Shown piece after piece: positions 10,883-22,369 of a stretch of 64,000 bases of DNA (positions are counted from its first letter, which is position 1; each line of letters starts with the position of its first letter). The notes below the pieces were generated by a model. The model was not told the origin of the DNA, did not search any database, and worked only from the letters and a program-made list of their open reading frames with translations. Origin of the DNA: Plotosus lineatus (lineage: Eukaryota; Chordata; Actinopteri; Siluriformes; Plotosidae); assembly GCA_024760905.1 (NCBI GenBank), contig CM045750.1, positions 16,891,919 through 16,955,918 on the forward strand. Reading direction: 5' to 3'. The position numbers and the translations under genes were made by a program.

Positions 10883-13800
10883 CGACGAAGACGTCGAAGA
10901 AGGAGAGGCGGGAGGCGTGTCCGTTGCCAGAGAGAGAAGAGGAAAGGCATGAGTCTAGGACTGAAAGTAGGGACTTTGAATATTGGAACTATGACAGGAA
11001 AAGGTAGAGAGCTGGCTGACATGATGCAGAGGAGGAAGGTGGACATACTGTGTGTTCAGGAGACCAGGTGGAAAGGTCGCAAGGCTAGAAGCATAGGAGC
11101 AGGGTTTAAGCTGTTTTATCACGGTGTGGATGGGAAGAGAAATGGAGTCGGAGTCATCTTGAAGGAGGAGTTTGCCAGGAATGTTCTAGAAGTGAAAAGA
11201 GTGTCAGACAGAGTGATGAGTCTCAAGTTAGAAATTAAAGGTGTGATGGTTAATGTTGTTAGTGCTTATGCCCCACAGACAGGATGTGAGAGCGAGAAGA
11301 GAAGGAGAGATTCTGGAGGGAGTTAGATGAAGTGATGCAGAGTACCCCAGAGGTGAAAGAGTGGTCATTGGGGCAGACTTCAATGGACATGTTGGTGCAG
11401 GAAACAGAGGGGACGAGGAAGTGATGGGTAGGTTTGGTATCCAGGACAGGAACGCATGAAGGACAGATGTTGGTAGATTTTGCAAAAGGATGGAAATGGC
11501 CGTCGTGAATACTTTCTTCCAGAAGAGAGAGGAGCATAGGGTGACTTATAAAAGTGGAGGTAGGGAGCACACAGGTAGACTACATCTTGTGCAGGCGATG
11601 TAATTTAAAGGAAGTCAGTGACTGCAAAGTAGTAGCGGGTGAGAGTGTTGCCAAACAGCATAGGGATGGTGGTGTGCAGGATGATGCTGATGGTGAGGAA
11701 GGTGAAGAAGGCAAAGGCAGAGCAGAAGACAAAGTGGTGGAAGTTGAAAAGGAAGAGTGTCGGGTTGTCTTCAAGGAGGAGTTGAAACAGGCTTTGGGTG
11801 GTCAGGAAGTGCTTCCAGATGACTGGACAACTACAGCGAATGTGATCAGGGGAGACAGGTAGGAGAATACTTGGTGTGTCATCTGGAAGGAAAGTAGATA
11901 AGGAGACTTGGTGGTGGAATGAGGAAGTGCAGGAGTGTGTACAAAGGAAGAGATTAGCTAAGAAGAAGTGGGACATTGACAAAACCGAAGAGAGTAAACA
12001 GGAGTACAGGGAGACACAGCGTAAGGCAAAGGTAGCAGTGTCAAAGGCCAAACAGAGCGCTGCTTTGATGACTTGTATGCTCGGCTGGAAAGTAAGGAGG
12101 AGAAAATGATTTATACAGGTTGGCACAGCAGAGAAATAGAGATGGGAAGGACGTGCAGCAAGTTAGATTGATAAAGGACAGAGAGGGAAATGTATTGACT
12201 GATGACAGAAGTGTGCTGGGAAGATGGAAAGAGTACTTTGAAGAGCTGATGAATGAGGAAAATGAGAGAGAGAAAAGAGTAGAAGAGGTGACTGTTGAGG
12301 ACCAGGAAGTAGCAAAGATTAGTAAGGGTGAAGTGAGGAGGGCATTGAAGAGGATGAAGAATGGAAAGGCAGTTGGTCCTGATGACATACCGGTGGAGGT
12401 ATGGAAGTGTCTAGAGAGGTAGCAGTAGATTTTCTGACAAGAACATTTAACAAGGTCTTAGAGAGTGAGAGGATGCCAGAGGAATGGAGGAGAAGTGTGC
12501 TGGTGCCCATTTTTAAGAACAAGGAGACGTGCAGAGTTGTGGCAACTACAGAGGGATAAAGTTGATGAGCCATACGATGAAGATATGGGAAAGAATAGTG
12601 GAAGCTTAGACTAAGGGCAGAAGTCAGCATTTGTGAACAACAGTTTGGTTTCATGCCCAGAAAGAGCACCACAGATGCAGTGTTTGCCTTGAGGATGTTA
12701 ATGGAGAAGTACAGAGAAGGTCAGACGGAGCTGCATTGTGCCTTTGTGGATCTGGAGAAAGCATATGACAGGGTGCCGAGAGAAGAACTGTGGTATTGCA
12801 TGAGGAAGTCTGGAGTGGCAGAGAAGTATGTTAGAGTGGTGCAGGACATGTATGAGAGATGTAAGACAGTGGTGAGGTGTGCTGTCGGTGTGACAGAAGA
12901 GTTCAAGGTGGAGGTGGGACTGCATCAAGGGTCAGCTCTCAGCCCCTTCTTGTTCGCTATGGTGATGGACAGGCTGACAGACGAGGTTAGACAAGATTCC
13001 CATGGACTGTGATGTTTGCAGATGACATTGTAATCTGTAGTGAGAGCAGAGACCAAGTGCAGGAAAATCTAGAGAGGTGGAGGTATGCCCTGGAAAGGAG
13101 GGGAATGAAGATTAGCCTCAGTAAGACAGAATACATGTGCATGAATGCCAAGGACCAAAGAGGAACGGTGAGATTACAGGGAGCAGAGATAAGAAAGGTG
13201 GAGGATTTTAAGTACTTAGGCTCAACAATCCAGAGCAATGGAGAGTGTGGAAAAGAGGTCAAGAAGCGTGTGCAGGCAGGTTGGAATGGTTGGAGAAAAG
13301 TGTCCGTGTGATGTGTGATAGGAGGGTATCGGCAAAAATGAAAGGAAAAAGTGTACAAAACGGTGTTGAGGCCAACGATGCTGTATGGGTTAGAAACAGT
13401 GGCCCTGGGGAAAGACAGGAGGCAGAGTTGGAGGTAGCAGAGATGAAAATGTTGAGGTTCTCTTTGGGAGTAACGAGGATGGATAGGATTAGGAATGAGC
13501 ACGTCAGAGGGACAGCACATGTAAGACGTTTGGAGACAAAGTCAGAGAGGCTAGATTGAGATGGTTTGGACATGTACAGAGGAGGGATAGTGAGTATATT
13601 GGTAATAGGATGCTGAGGCTGGAACTACCAGGCAAAAGGCCTAGAGGAAGACCAAAGAGACGATTCATGGATGTGGTAAAGGAGGACATGAAGGTCGTTG
13701 GTGTAAGAGAAGAAGATGCAAAGGATAGGGTGAGATGGAGGCAGATGATTCGCTGTGGCGACCCCTGAAGGGAAAAGCCGAAAGGAAAAGAAGAAGAAGA
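10883..13800 (+). mobile_element. RTE-clade LINE copy 2, 2.9 kb
   Basis: A duplication (agtgc-t/a-tcgtttttt) with one mismatch flanks it at 10868..10882 and 13801..13815. The 5' end starts inside the leader, at the stretch cgacgaagacgtcgaagaag, so it lacks only about 180 to 190 bp compared with copy 3. The 3' end is aaaggaaaagaagaagaaga, the usual RTE tail of this family. Confidence 0.92.
10949..13768 (+). pseudogene. RTE endonuclease/reverse transcriptase, many frameshifts
   Basis: RTE LINEs encode an apurinic-type endonuclease that nicks the target and a reverse transcriptase that copies the RNA there. Endonuclease motifs: VGTLNIGTM, DILCVQETRW, NGVGVILKE and VVSAYAPQTG (10970..11290), then GADFNGHVG and DYILCRRCNL in shifted frames. 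Reverse transcriptase: GKAVGPDDIPVEVWKC, FGFMPRKSTTDAVFA, FVDLEKAYDRVPREELW, VGLHQGSALSPFLFA and the FADD catalytic box near 13016. The end reads RWFGHVQRRDSEYIG...RCGDP, with a stop at 13766..13768. The family protein is about 950 to 1000 residues. At least six indels break it, so it is inactive. Confidence 0.92.
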
Positions 13801-13995
13801 AGTGCATCGTTTTTTTTGTTTTTTTTAAATATTCATCGAATTAAAGAATAAGCAAATTAATCTGGGAAAAGTTAAGGAAAATGCCACAAAATAAGGCCAA
13901 TTATGCAAAAAAAAAAACCCAACATCTAAAGCTTCTCTGAATAGCAGCACTATTCTGTCAATGTTTCTATTTTTTATTCTCATAATTGTTTCACA

Positions 13996-14365
13996 GGCGG
14001 CATGGTGGCGCAGTGGTTAGCATGTTCGCCTCACAGCAAGAGGGTCCATGGTTTGATTCCCAGCTCAGGCTTTTCTGTGTGGCGTTTGCATGTTCTTCCT
14101 GTGCTTGTGTGGTGTTCCTCCGAGTACAGTACTAGAGTTTCCTCCCACAGTCCAAAAATATGCACAGTAGGATAACTGGCTGTTCCAAATTGCTCGTAGG
14201 TGTGAGTGTGAGTATGAATAGTTGTGAGTGTTGGCCCTGCGATGGCCTGGCGAGCTGTCCATCGTGTACCCCGCCCTCACCCGGAGTCGGCTGAGATGGG
14301 CATCAGCTTCCCCACAACCCTAATCAGGATTAAGTGATTCAGATAATGATGATGAATGAGGAATT
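13996..14365 (+). mobile_element. SINE-V copy, full length (reference copy)
   Basis: This is the clearest copy in the window. Head: A box tggcgcagtgg at 14006..14016 and B box ggtttgattcc at 14050..14060, the internal promoter parts of a tRNA. Core: tgtggcgtttgcatgttcttcc to agtttcctcccacagtcc. Linker: taggtgtgagtgtgag. Tail: gatggcctggcgagctgtcc to taatcaggattaag, closed by atgatgatgaatgag. Module order is as in the V-SINE superfamily. Confidence 0.85.
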
Positions 14366-14674
14366 GTTTTGCAATATCTGGAATATTTTCTATTGCTGCA
14401 TTCTGACAGAAAATTAAAACTGTAAAAATGGGGATAGAGACTTTTTTTTTTTTTTAATGCTTGCCAAAGGTTTCATTACAGAGGACTCAAAGGTATCTGC
14501 ACAGTACAAAAATACAGCCCCTCTTGCTCTCGAGGTACTGCAAATGGGGAAATAACGTATGATATATGTCTAACCAATTAGGACAAGTTTGCATTTCTGC
14601 TTGCATGGTAATTCATTCAGGACTCCCATAAGTACTTCCACTATTGGAAATTAGCCTCGGGTGCATTAAGTGCC

Positions 14675-15365
14675 ATTTTGGTGAGCTGTTCAGGGTGTGT
14701 TCTACAATAACACCTACAAGCAAACCTCGGTTTTCGAATGCTTTAGACATTGAGCAAATCAGTATTCGACCAAAGAATTTGGAATTTTTTTTTTTTTGTC
14801 CCAGATGTTGAACAAAATTTGGAAACCGAACGCGAACTTTGAAACTTCTGTTCAAAAGGTGGCAGTAACTCATACCTGATGCGAGCCTAGTTACGTTAAT
14901 GTTTTTTTTTTCTTTCTTTTTTCTTGTGTTTGCTTTTTTACATTTCTTTGACTTGTTTTATTACTGCATAATGTTTCTACACATTCCTTTACACAAAAAA
15001 CGTAACATACTGTAGGCTAGGCTGGGCTGGGGTACGAGTTGCCGAGGCAATTCTTACCCAAGCCTAGTCGACTCTATATGAAGAATTTGTGTGTTTGCCC
15101 TGTTGTTTCACATTTAATATACAATTTGATATATAAATGACATTATGAAATAACAATGTTTAAAAAATGTAGTTTTCTAGCATCTTGGAACGGATTAAGA
15201 CCGTTTACATTATTTATAATGGGGAAAAATCAATTCGGAATTCGAACAAATCGCTATTTGAACAGCCGTCTGGAACGAATTGTGGTCGGAAACTGAGGTT
15301 TGCTTGTATTGGCTGAGATAGGCACCAGCCTCTCTGTGACTATTAGAGGATTAAGTTTAAAAATA
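14675..15365 (+). mobile_element. SINE-V tail split by a TIR element
   Basis: The tail begins gccattttggtgagctgttc, is interrupted at 14717 and resumes at 15307 with ttggctgagataggcaccagcc, ending gaggattaag. Core and head are missing. Confidence 0.75.
14717..15306. mobile_element. Tigger-like non-autonomous element, 590 bp
   Basis: Its ends caagcaaacctcggttttcg and, reversed, caagcaaacctcagtttccg are inverted repeats about 22 bp long. TA is duplicated at 14715..14716 and 15307..15308. There is no coding sequence. It ends 212 bp before the neuroligin exon and is the nearest clear insertion to it. Confidence 0.8.
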
Positions 15366-15502
15366 TTTTGAGTGAGTGAAAAACCATGACACCACCCCTT
15401 TAAGTACCACAGTTAAAAATATTTATCCAGTCTATCGGCGAGCAGTATAGAAGAATGTGTCATAAAACCACTGATAGCAGTCCATTAAAGGAGATGTTTT
15501 GA

Positions 15503-15745
<243 letters not shown>

Positions 15746-16084
15746 TAAGTGTCCATCTTTCCTGGTGCCAGATTTAACCATTACCGGTTCCATTTGCCAG
15801 GAAGCACCTGCAATGAGGGTTTAGATTTTTCAAAGTGCTGTTTGCTCAAATTCATAATGGACAAGACTAATGATGTATGCACTCAGATGTGCTGGGAGGT
15901 GGAGTTTTTTTTTTTTTTTTTTTACATGCTTGCAGTCGCCTGTTGGCAGTTTGGTATAAAATGCTGCCAAAATGTTTTTATCTGATGCCAGTGATTATGG
16001 GCCGTTTTCCGAGTGAGAATTGCGAGCAGACTATGAAAATTAACACAAGGTGTTGAGTATTTATGTAGTCATAAAGTCCTGACA

Positions 16085-16118
<34 letters not shown>

Positions 16119-16454
16119 TCCATTTACCAAGGTTATATGCTCTCGTGGCAGTGTGGTACTTCACTTTGTTTGCCGTCAGAGGTGTCATTAGTGGTTTAAT
16201 TTCAGTTCTGGGAAATTACTGGCACTTTTGTTCTGAATTAACACTAATTGTACGTTGCCACTTATGAGCATTTGAGCTACAGTTGGCCTGCAATATGATC
16301 CCATTTTGATCGTGTTATATGCTGGGGATGATTGGCAGCTTGAGTTTTGACCAGAATGTTTACACGTAGTGAAGCCTGCGGTGTGTGTACAATGACTACT
16401 GTTTAGTTTAAAATCTGGGACACAACACTAATTTATATTCACAGGCATCTACAT

Positions 16455-16605
16455 CCACAGCAACTCACATTTTTTATCTAATTTATAGAGCTAATAGTTA
16501 AGAGTCTTGCTCAATGGCCCAACAGAGGCAGATGTTGTCTGACTGGGGCTTGAACCCCTGAAACACTAACTTGAAGCCTGAACCACTGAGCCACCACTGC
16601 CCAGT
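16455..16605 (-). mobile_element. tRNA-headed SINE fragment, unnamed family
   Basis: In reverse it ends gactggggcttgaacccctgaaac...accactgagccaccactgcc, a tRNA-like head with a B-box-like ggttcaagccc. The body matches neither SINE-V nor SINE-R. Confidence 0.55.
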
Positions 16606-16612
16606 TTAAGTT

Positions 16613-17540
16613 CCATCCATCCAGTTGCTGAAGTGCTTAATCGTATCAAGGTGATGGGGAGGTGGGAATCTATCTTAACAAACTCTGGACAAAGCTAGGG
16701 TACACTCTATACAGCTCGAAAATCCATTGCAGGACCAACACATACAAACATTTACTACTATACTCCACCTAGGGCAGTGCTTCTCAAATAGTGGGGTGTG
16801 CCCTCCTTGGTGGGGGCACGGTATGATGCCGGGTGGGGAAGGGCGCGCGTATGACTCTGGGAAACATGCTTTTCTGGAGTAGTGTACAAAAATTAAGTGA
16901 AATTGCACCTCCACTCCAGTAGTTGGCAGTGGTGCTCTCATTGCCACGTTATGGTGTAGCCCTTTTTCACACAAGCAAACGATATGAAGTGCAGTAAACA
17001 ACCCCTCAAGAAACAACACAGAAAAATTTCTAACAGGAACGAAGAGAAAGGTGGAGAGAGACGGATATATTAAGAGATAAGTAAGTTGCATGCGTTTACA
17101 TAAGAATGTTTTTTGTTTTTTTTATTTCAAGCACAGTGGTGCACTTCAAATCTTTTCTGTTATAGATTAAAAAACAATGTAAATGAAGTTCTTTATTGTA
17201 AGTTGAACTATTTTTGTTTATTTTTTTTGTTTTTACTGTTAATAAAGATACGATGTTATGCAGAGGTGTACTAATAACAATTTTATAGACAAATAATACT
17301 ATTTCTAGTCGCTGGGGGGCATGAAATGTTTTTTCTTCCTAGATGGGGCGCCACAGAAAGTAATTGAGAAGCAGTGACCTAGTTGGAATTTGGAAGAGCC
17401 AGTTAGCCTAAGGTGTACGTCTTTGGTCTCTGGGACGAAATCCGAGTACTCGGAGGAAACCACTAGGCCCAAGACTCGAACCCAGGACTTTCTTGCTGTG
17501 AGGCGGTTGTGCTAATCACTACACCACTATACCACCCCAG
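16613..17540 (-). mobile_element. SINE-V copy split by a hAT-like element
   Basis: The tail and linker lie at 16613..16774 (aagtgcttaatcgtatcaagg to ctccacctaggg). Core and head lie at 17377..17540 (agtactcggaggaaacc to accactataccacccc). The two halves fit together once the insertion is removed. Confidence 0.8.
16775..17376. mobile_element. hAT-like element copy 1, 602 bp
   Basis: The ends cagtgcttctcaa and ttgagaagcagtg are inverted repeats. Six of eight flanking bases are duplicated (acctaggg at 16767..16774, acctagtt at 17377..17384). The size of the duplication and the CAGTG start suit the hAT superfamily. No transposase domain is readable. It shares its whole length with the element at 38198. 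Confidence 0.8.
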
Positions 17541-17689
17541 TTTAAGTTATAAATTATACTTTAAAAAGTTATAGTGTTGGCATACAACGAAATCGATGAG
17601 TACTGATTGCTGATACCACCGCTGCTTTAAGAAGGGGCAGTGATGCTTTTTCTACTTTTTAGACACATAAATGATGACATGTCAAGGTT

Positions 17690-17871
17690 CAAGCCCTACT
17701 ATCAACAGATGGTCACTGATGCCCCCCGTGAAACTAACTGGGTGAGAGGAAGAGGAAAAAAAAGAACCAGTGCTGGCTTTCAACAAGAGTAGCGTGTTTC
17801 TGCCCTACGATGGTCTGGCAAGCTGTCCAGTGTGTATTCTGCCCTCGCCCACAGTTGGCTGAGAAAGTCTC
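17690..17871 (+). mobile_element. SINE-X copy, diverged
   Basis: SINE-R body (ggttcaagccctactatc, then aactaactgggtgagag, then ggctttcaacaagagtag) runs into the SINE-V tail (gatggtctggcaagctgtcc) without a break. The start is worn. Confidence 0.6.
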
Positions 17872-18172
17872 AAGTTCGAATCCTGGGCTTGAGGTGTTTC
17901 TGTGGGAAGTTTGTATGTTCTCCTCGTGTTTACGTGGATTTCCTCCTGGCACTCCAGTTTCCTCCCACAGTCCAGAAACATGAGCAGTAGGCTGATTGGA
18001 ATTTCTATTTCAGTCCTAGACGTGAGTGTGAATAGTTATGTGAGAGGTCACCTTGCAATGCCCTGGTGGGCTGTTCAGGGTGTACCCTGCTTTCACCCAA
18101 AGTCAGCTGAGGTGGGCTCCAGTCTCCATGCGAACCTGATTAGGATTAATCGGTTTAGAAAATGAACACAGC
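17872..18172 (+). mobile_element. SINE-V copy
   Basis: It starts inside the head at the B box (aagttcgaatcctgggc). Core (gtggatttcctcctggcactcc) and tail (ggtgggctgttcagggtgtac to gattaggattaatcgg) follow. It abuts the preceding SINE-X. Confidence 0.8.
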
Positions 18173-18307
18173 AGTATTTATTAATTTAGATGTTTGTCTC
18201 ATTAAATTATTGAACCCATCAATAGTGATAACAGACATTTATAAAGAAAGTACACACACTTTTAGCAATGGGCAGCCAAACTTCTTTGCTCGAGGTCACT
18301 TTAGCCA

Positions 18308-18345
18308 TGGAGGAGGAGGAGGAGGAGGAGGTGAAGGAGGAGAGG
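18308..18345 (+). repeat. (GGA)n microsatellite
   Basis: GGA triplets run about 11 times with two changes. The flanking unique sequence from 18173 to 18804 shows no other recognisable feature. Confidence 0.8.
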
Positions 18346-18838
18346 GAAGGTGCTGTGCTCTGCCTCTACTGTCACATATTTTCCCTGTCAGTTTGGGAAT
18401 CAAGCCAGCAACCTTCTTGAGTCTCAAACCCACTTCTCTAACCATTAATCTCAGCCTATTCTGGTCTGCCTCCTGGTCTGAGCTTTTAGCTATCGAAAGA
18501 TTAAACATTAAATGTCTTTAATGCCATCACACAAATTGTACGACATAATTCAAGAGCAACTTTCTTATGGATATAAAAAATAATAATAAAACTACAAGTG
18601 CACATATCAGAGCAATACATAGGCAACCAATCAGGGCAGAGTAGGCACCAACAGCAGAAAGACTATAAATGGGAGGAGGAAACCAAGCAGGCCGTCCAGC
18701 TTGCACTTTCAGGATTAGTGTTTCAGTGGGAGGTGCATAGGGAAGCAGCTTTCTGAAGAATTGAGAGGCTTTTGGATTAGGAATCGTACTGTGGTGATCC
18801 GATGGTGTCCGAAATTAATAATGAGATTTCCTTTTGGC

Positions 18839-18840
<2 letters not shown>

Positions 18841-18885
<45 letters not shown>
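18841..18885. repeat. (TA)n microsatellite
   Basis: An uninterrupted TA run of about 22 units, at the edge between the SINE-R tail and the hAT fragment. Confidence 0.95.
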
Positions 18886-18889
<4 letters not shown>

Positions 18890-19005
18890 TTTTCAGCCAT
18901 ATATATATTTTAATACTGAATACAACTAAATGGAATCAGAAGACCAACAATTTGAGACTATAATAAGACTCTGAATTTATTTTAAACAACATTGTTATAA
19001 CGAAG

Positions 19006-19239
19006 TTATTTATTAATAAGAAAAGTACTTCTTACTATTAATGCGACTTCTGGGGCTTCATGGTGTTGCTGATGGCTTTTGTAGTCTGGTTGATACGTGC
19101 TGAGGTTCAGCTTCATGAAGGCGTTTAGGCTACCATCTGTTAAACGTGACCACAGGTTGGTCTTGATGTTTATCACGTGTGAGAAGGACTGCTCGTATGC
19201 GTGTATGGAGTCAAACATGGTCAATACGACACGACTCAC
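19006..19239 (-). pseudogene. hAT transposase C-terminal dimerisation domain relic
   Basis: The frame reads VVLTMFDSIHAYEQSFSHVINIKTNLW, then SRLTDGSLNAFMKLNLSTYQPDY. This follows the conserved hAT pattern of (F)GS.Y.CE..FS.M..IK...RS.LTD.HL...L, the hydrophobic C-terminal dimerisation region. The canonical Cys-Glu reads Tyr-Glu here. Seventy-seven residues remain of a protein usually over 550. It is a decayed copy. Confidence 0.75.
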
Positions 19240-19740
19240 ACGCTACAGTGTTTGTGACAGGAAGCGCGTCACCAGTTTTGGCAATCAGCTGGTCTGCGAG
19301 TTGAAGTTTTTCCATGTCTGTCCATTTGTGTTTTGCTTGCCAGGTCTGCTTAGCTTTGTGCATATGAGCCGATCAAAAACGAGGGAAATTTATCTCTTTA
19401 CCCAAAAACAACTCGTGCAAGCTGTTGCATATAATCCAATAAAATTGACGTTTCAAGGTATCGGACCCGCCCACACACTGGAGTACAGAAAGGATTGGCT
19501 ATCCGCTGCGCACCACAGCGACTAGTGGCGTAAGAAAATAGATTTATAGATTAAAATGCATGAGATTTATTTATCCGTTTTTGTTTTATTTGATGGCTTT
19601 TTTCTGTATTTTTATTTAAATGAAAGCGAAATTATGTATTAGTTATTCTGTTAAGAAAGGCCACCTGATTTAGCTGAGAGCCAGATGCAGTCATCAAAAG
19701 AGCCGCATCTGGCTCGCGAGCCATAGGTTCCCGACCCCTG
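19006..19740 (-). mobile_element. hAT element fragment with transposase end
   Basis: On the minus strand it begins at 19740 with caggggtcgggaacctatgg, an end typical of hAT-Charlie-like elements, followed by ctcgcgagccagatgcgg. A transposase C-terminal relic lies at 19006..19239. Much of the gene between is missing, and the other end could not be placed. Confidence 0.75.
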
Positions 19741-19910
19741 CCATAGACGGTGAGAAACATGGCCTGCCTTTGATAACCCAGTTAGCTGCCCGGGGGGGGG
19801 GCAGTGACAACCTTGTGGAGAGTGGGACCCGAACCCCCAACGTTGGAATCGGCGATCCAGCACCCTATACCACTAGACCACCACTGCCCCTTGTGTCCGA
19901 AATTAATAAT

Positions 19911-20825
19911 AAAGGTATGAAAATGGGTAGAATATCTTTATTATAGAAGATATTTAAGGAAAATGTAAAGTAGTCTATAATCTCTGTAGTCAACAGAAAT
20001 GTAGGTTATTAAACATTTTTTAAGGTTATTCTAATGTTCAAGATTGTCGAGATACAACTTGACCCGATAACCAGTGATTGCTAGCAGCTGCTTAAAGGAA
20101 AAAGCAAAGTAGTTCACAGTTTCTGTATTTTTTTAATGATAGATGATGAAGGCTCAAACGGAAACGAGGTCATTTTGGCAATTTTGCAGTGCTTCTTGTT
20201 ATGAAAGACTTTCTGTGCTCCTCCACTGCATTTTGCATCAAAGCATCGCTAATTGCCTTGATTTCCTTAAATGACCATGACTGCGTTCAGATTTATATTC
20301 CTCCTATTTTAATATTTTCCAACCATAAATTTTTTTTTTATTCATACACTGCCATGTCATGCTTCATGTAGCACAGTACTATAGATCTACCTCAACCTGC
20401 TCTCTTTCCCTTTTTCAGTAAATTGGATATTACTGACGCTGATATTTCCCTTGAATAGAAATGTGTGCCCTGCTTGGTTTGATGAGATAAAAAAAAAAAA
20501 GTGCCGTATAAATCCATGAGATCCTGGGAAATTGAAACAGGAAGCCCTCTGTCATGAAAAAAGCTCTGGTGGTGAGTGCGACCAATATCAATCAGAGATC
20601 TTAACATTCATCCTTAAAAGCTGTGATCTTGGTCATCAAATGAAGGATGGGGCACAAAGAGGCCTGCCAAGGCCAGGCCTGGAGCAGCCGAGGGGAATAA
20701 TAAGCAAGTGAATGCCTACAGTTGTACTGTGTACTTTCTAACCTTGGAGCAAGCAAAGACTCTGCAGCTGTAATTTCAGAATAGAGAACCATAATAATAA
20801 GCATGGCACAATGCACCGAATGAAC
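19911..20825. other. No recognised feature
   Basis: AT-rich unique sequence with short unconvincing frames only. I see no repeat hallmark. Confidence 0.5.
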
Positions 20826-21200
20826 AGGAATGAAGGCAGCACGATGACGTAGGGGTTAGCACATCTGCCTAACAGCAGGAAAGGTCGTGGGTATGAGTTT
20901 CTGGCAAGGTGAGAGCGCTTCTTTGCGGAGTGTGTGTTCTCGTTACGTGATTGTGTAGGTTTCATCCAGGTACTCAGGTTTCCTCCGATAGTTCAAAGCC
21001 ATGCACATTGAGGTAATCGACTGTTTCAAGCGGCCCATAGCTGTGAGCGTGAATGGTTGTGGGCAATGTCGACTCTGCAAAGGACTTTTGATCCGTTCAG
21101 AATGTGTGCACCATCTTCACATAGTGTCGGCAGAGATGACCTCCAGACTCCCCGTGACCCTTGAAAGATAAAGTGGTTATAAATGAATCAATGTATTCAT
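20826..21200 (+). mobile_element. SINE-V copy, near full length
   Basis: Head ggcagcacgatgacgtagg, core ttcatccaggtactcagg and tail gatccgttcagaatgtgtgc lead to aaatgaatcaatgtattcat at the 3' end. The tail is more diverged than the core. Confidence 0.75.
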
Positions 21201-21249
21201 ACTCAGTGTTTTTTTATTTATTTATTATTTAAGTCACTTTGTAGATATA

Positions 21250-21691
21250 TGGGAATCCCTCGCTACTTTGCGCTTCAATTCATGCGCCTTCAGTGCATTG
21301 TGTTTTTTCTTTTCTTTTTAATATTCATCAAATTGAATAATAAGGAAGAATAGGGGAAAAAGTTCAGGAAAATGCTGCAAAACAATTCCAATTATGCAAA
21401 AAACAACCCAAAACCTCCCATCAAAACTAGTTACATATTTATGTGAAGCGCGCATTTGTGTGCTCTCGTGTCTGTATGTGTGTATTTATATTTTATTTAC
21501 ATATTATGCATTATTTTTAATGTTTAATTGTTATTATAAGCATTTATAGCATTGAATATGTATTTATTGATATTATATACACATATACATGTACGTATAG
21601 GTCAGTCAGGGGGGGTCGATCCTATTTCGCGGAATTCGGCAGTCGCAGGAGGTCTCGGTCCCCATTAACCGCGGAAAGCGAGGGATCCCTG
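21250..21691 (+). mobile_element. MITE-A copy, complete (reference copy)
   Basis: Left end gggaatccctcgctactttg and right end gaaagcgagggatccctg are inverted repeats, with TA after the right end. The 442-bp interior is AT-rich (cattatttttaatgtttaattg, then tatttattgatattatatac). No coding sequence is present. Confidence 0.8.
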
Positions 21692-21775
21692 TATATTATT
21701 TGACTGTTACTGTGTACCCTCTGTCACCTCATCCATACCACTTAGACTAGCAAAGTTTATCAGGTACTGTATTAT

Positions 21776-22369
21776 CATACCTGTCAACCCTAGGCCGTTG
21801 GCGATCTTACAAATGGCTACTTATGCCCTTACAAAATAGCAACTAATCTTACGCGTCTTATTATCGCGTGCAATATGAAACAAAAATTAAACTCTATTTT
21901 TAATATAATATGAATTTATTGGTAATGTTGTAACATATAACCTGGTGCAATCAAATAAAAGAGTAATATCTTCAGCTGCATGATTAAGAAAATTTAACAG
22001 TGATCTTTATTATAACTATATGTAGCACTTTTGGCACTTTCAATCATTTCTTTTGATGGCTTCACTTCATGGCACTTGAGCTCGCAATTAAGTTTGACTT
22101 GAATGATGGCGGAAGTGAAAGTGCGGTCACGTGGTCGGAAAGAGCAGACAATAGCAGATGATAAACGCAACGCGCGATTCTCGCGAGAAAACGGCTACAG
22201 ACCAATTCGGCGTATCATCTCTTTACCGAAACGGTGACACAAAAAACGGAGTTAAAAAAAAAAGACGAAATGATCGAAAAGCGTACAGATTTCGGACGTA
22301 CGGCGTACACATTTAAAAATCAGTGCTCACTTGTACAAATTACGCCAAAACCGTACAACTTGACAGGTA
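21776..22369. mobile_element. hAT-like non-autonomous element, 594 bp
   Basis: The ends catacctgtcaa and ttgacaggta are inverted. The 8-bp duplication tgtattat lies at 21768..21775 and 22370..22377 without mismatch. No transposase was recognised. The inside is AT-rich with a short CG-containing stretch around 22100..22200. Confidence 0.75.

Larger units (their letters stand above)
10826..13921 (+). mobile_element. MITE-A copy split by RTE copy 2
   Basis: The left part 10826..10882 begins cagggatcccttgctacttcg. The matching continuation (aaatattcatcgaattaaag..., then ggccaattatgcaaaaa) resumes at 13801 after the LINE. The copy is cut off at about 13921, so its right end is missing. Confidence 0.85.
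18823..19892 (-). mobile_element. SINE-R copy enlarged by a hAT fragment and (TA)n
   Basis: An 18-bp perfect duplication (gtgtccgaaattaataat) flanks it at 18805..18822 and 19893..19910. The left edge gagatttccttttggctt is the reverse of a SINE-R 3' end, and 19741..19892 is the reverse of a SINE-R head and body (ccatagacggtgagaaac to ccaccactgcccctt). The middle was replaced by about 0.9 kb of foreign sequence. Confidence 0.8.

Noticed and set aside
11228..13573. Minus-strand frames of 85 to 177 codons over RTE copy 2
   Set aside because: Antisense shadows of the RTE protein. No motif, and they mirror the frames opposite copy 3.
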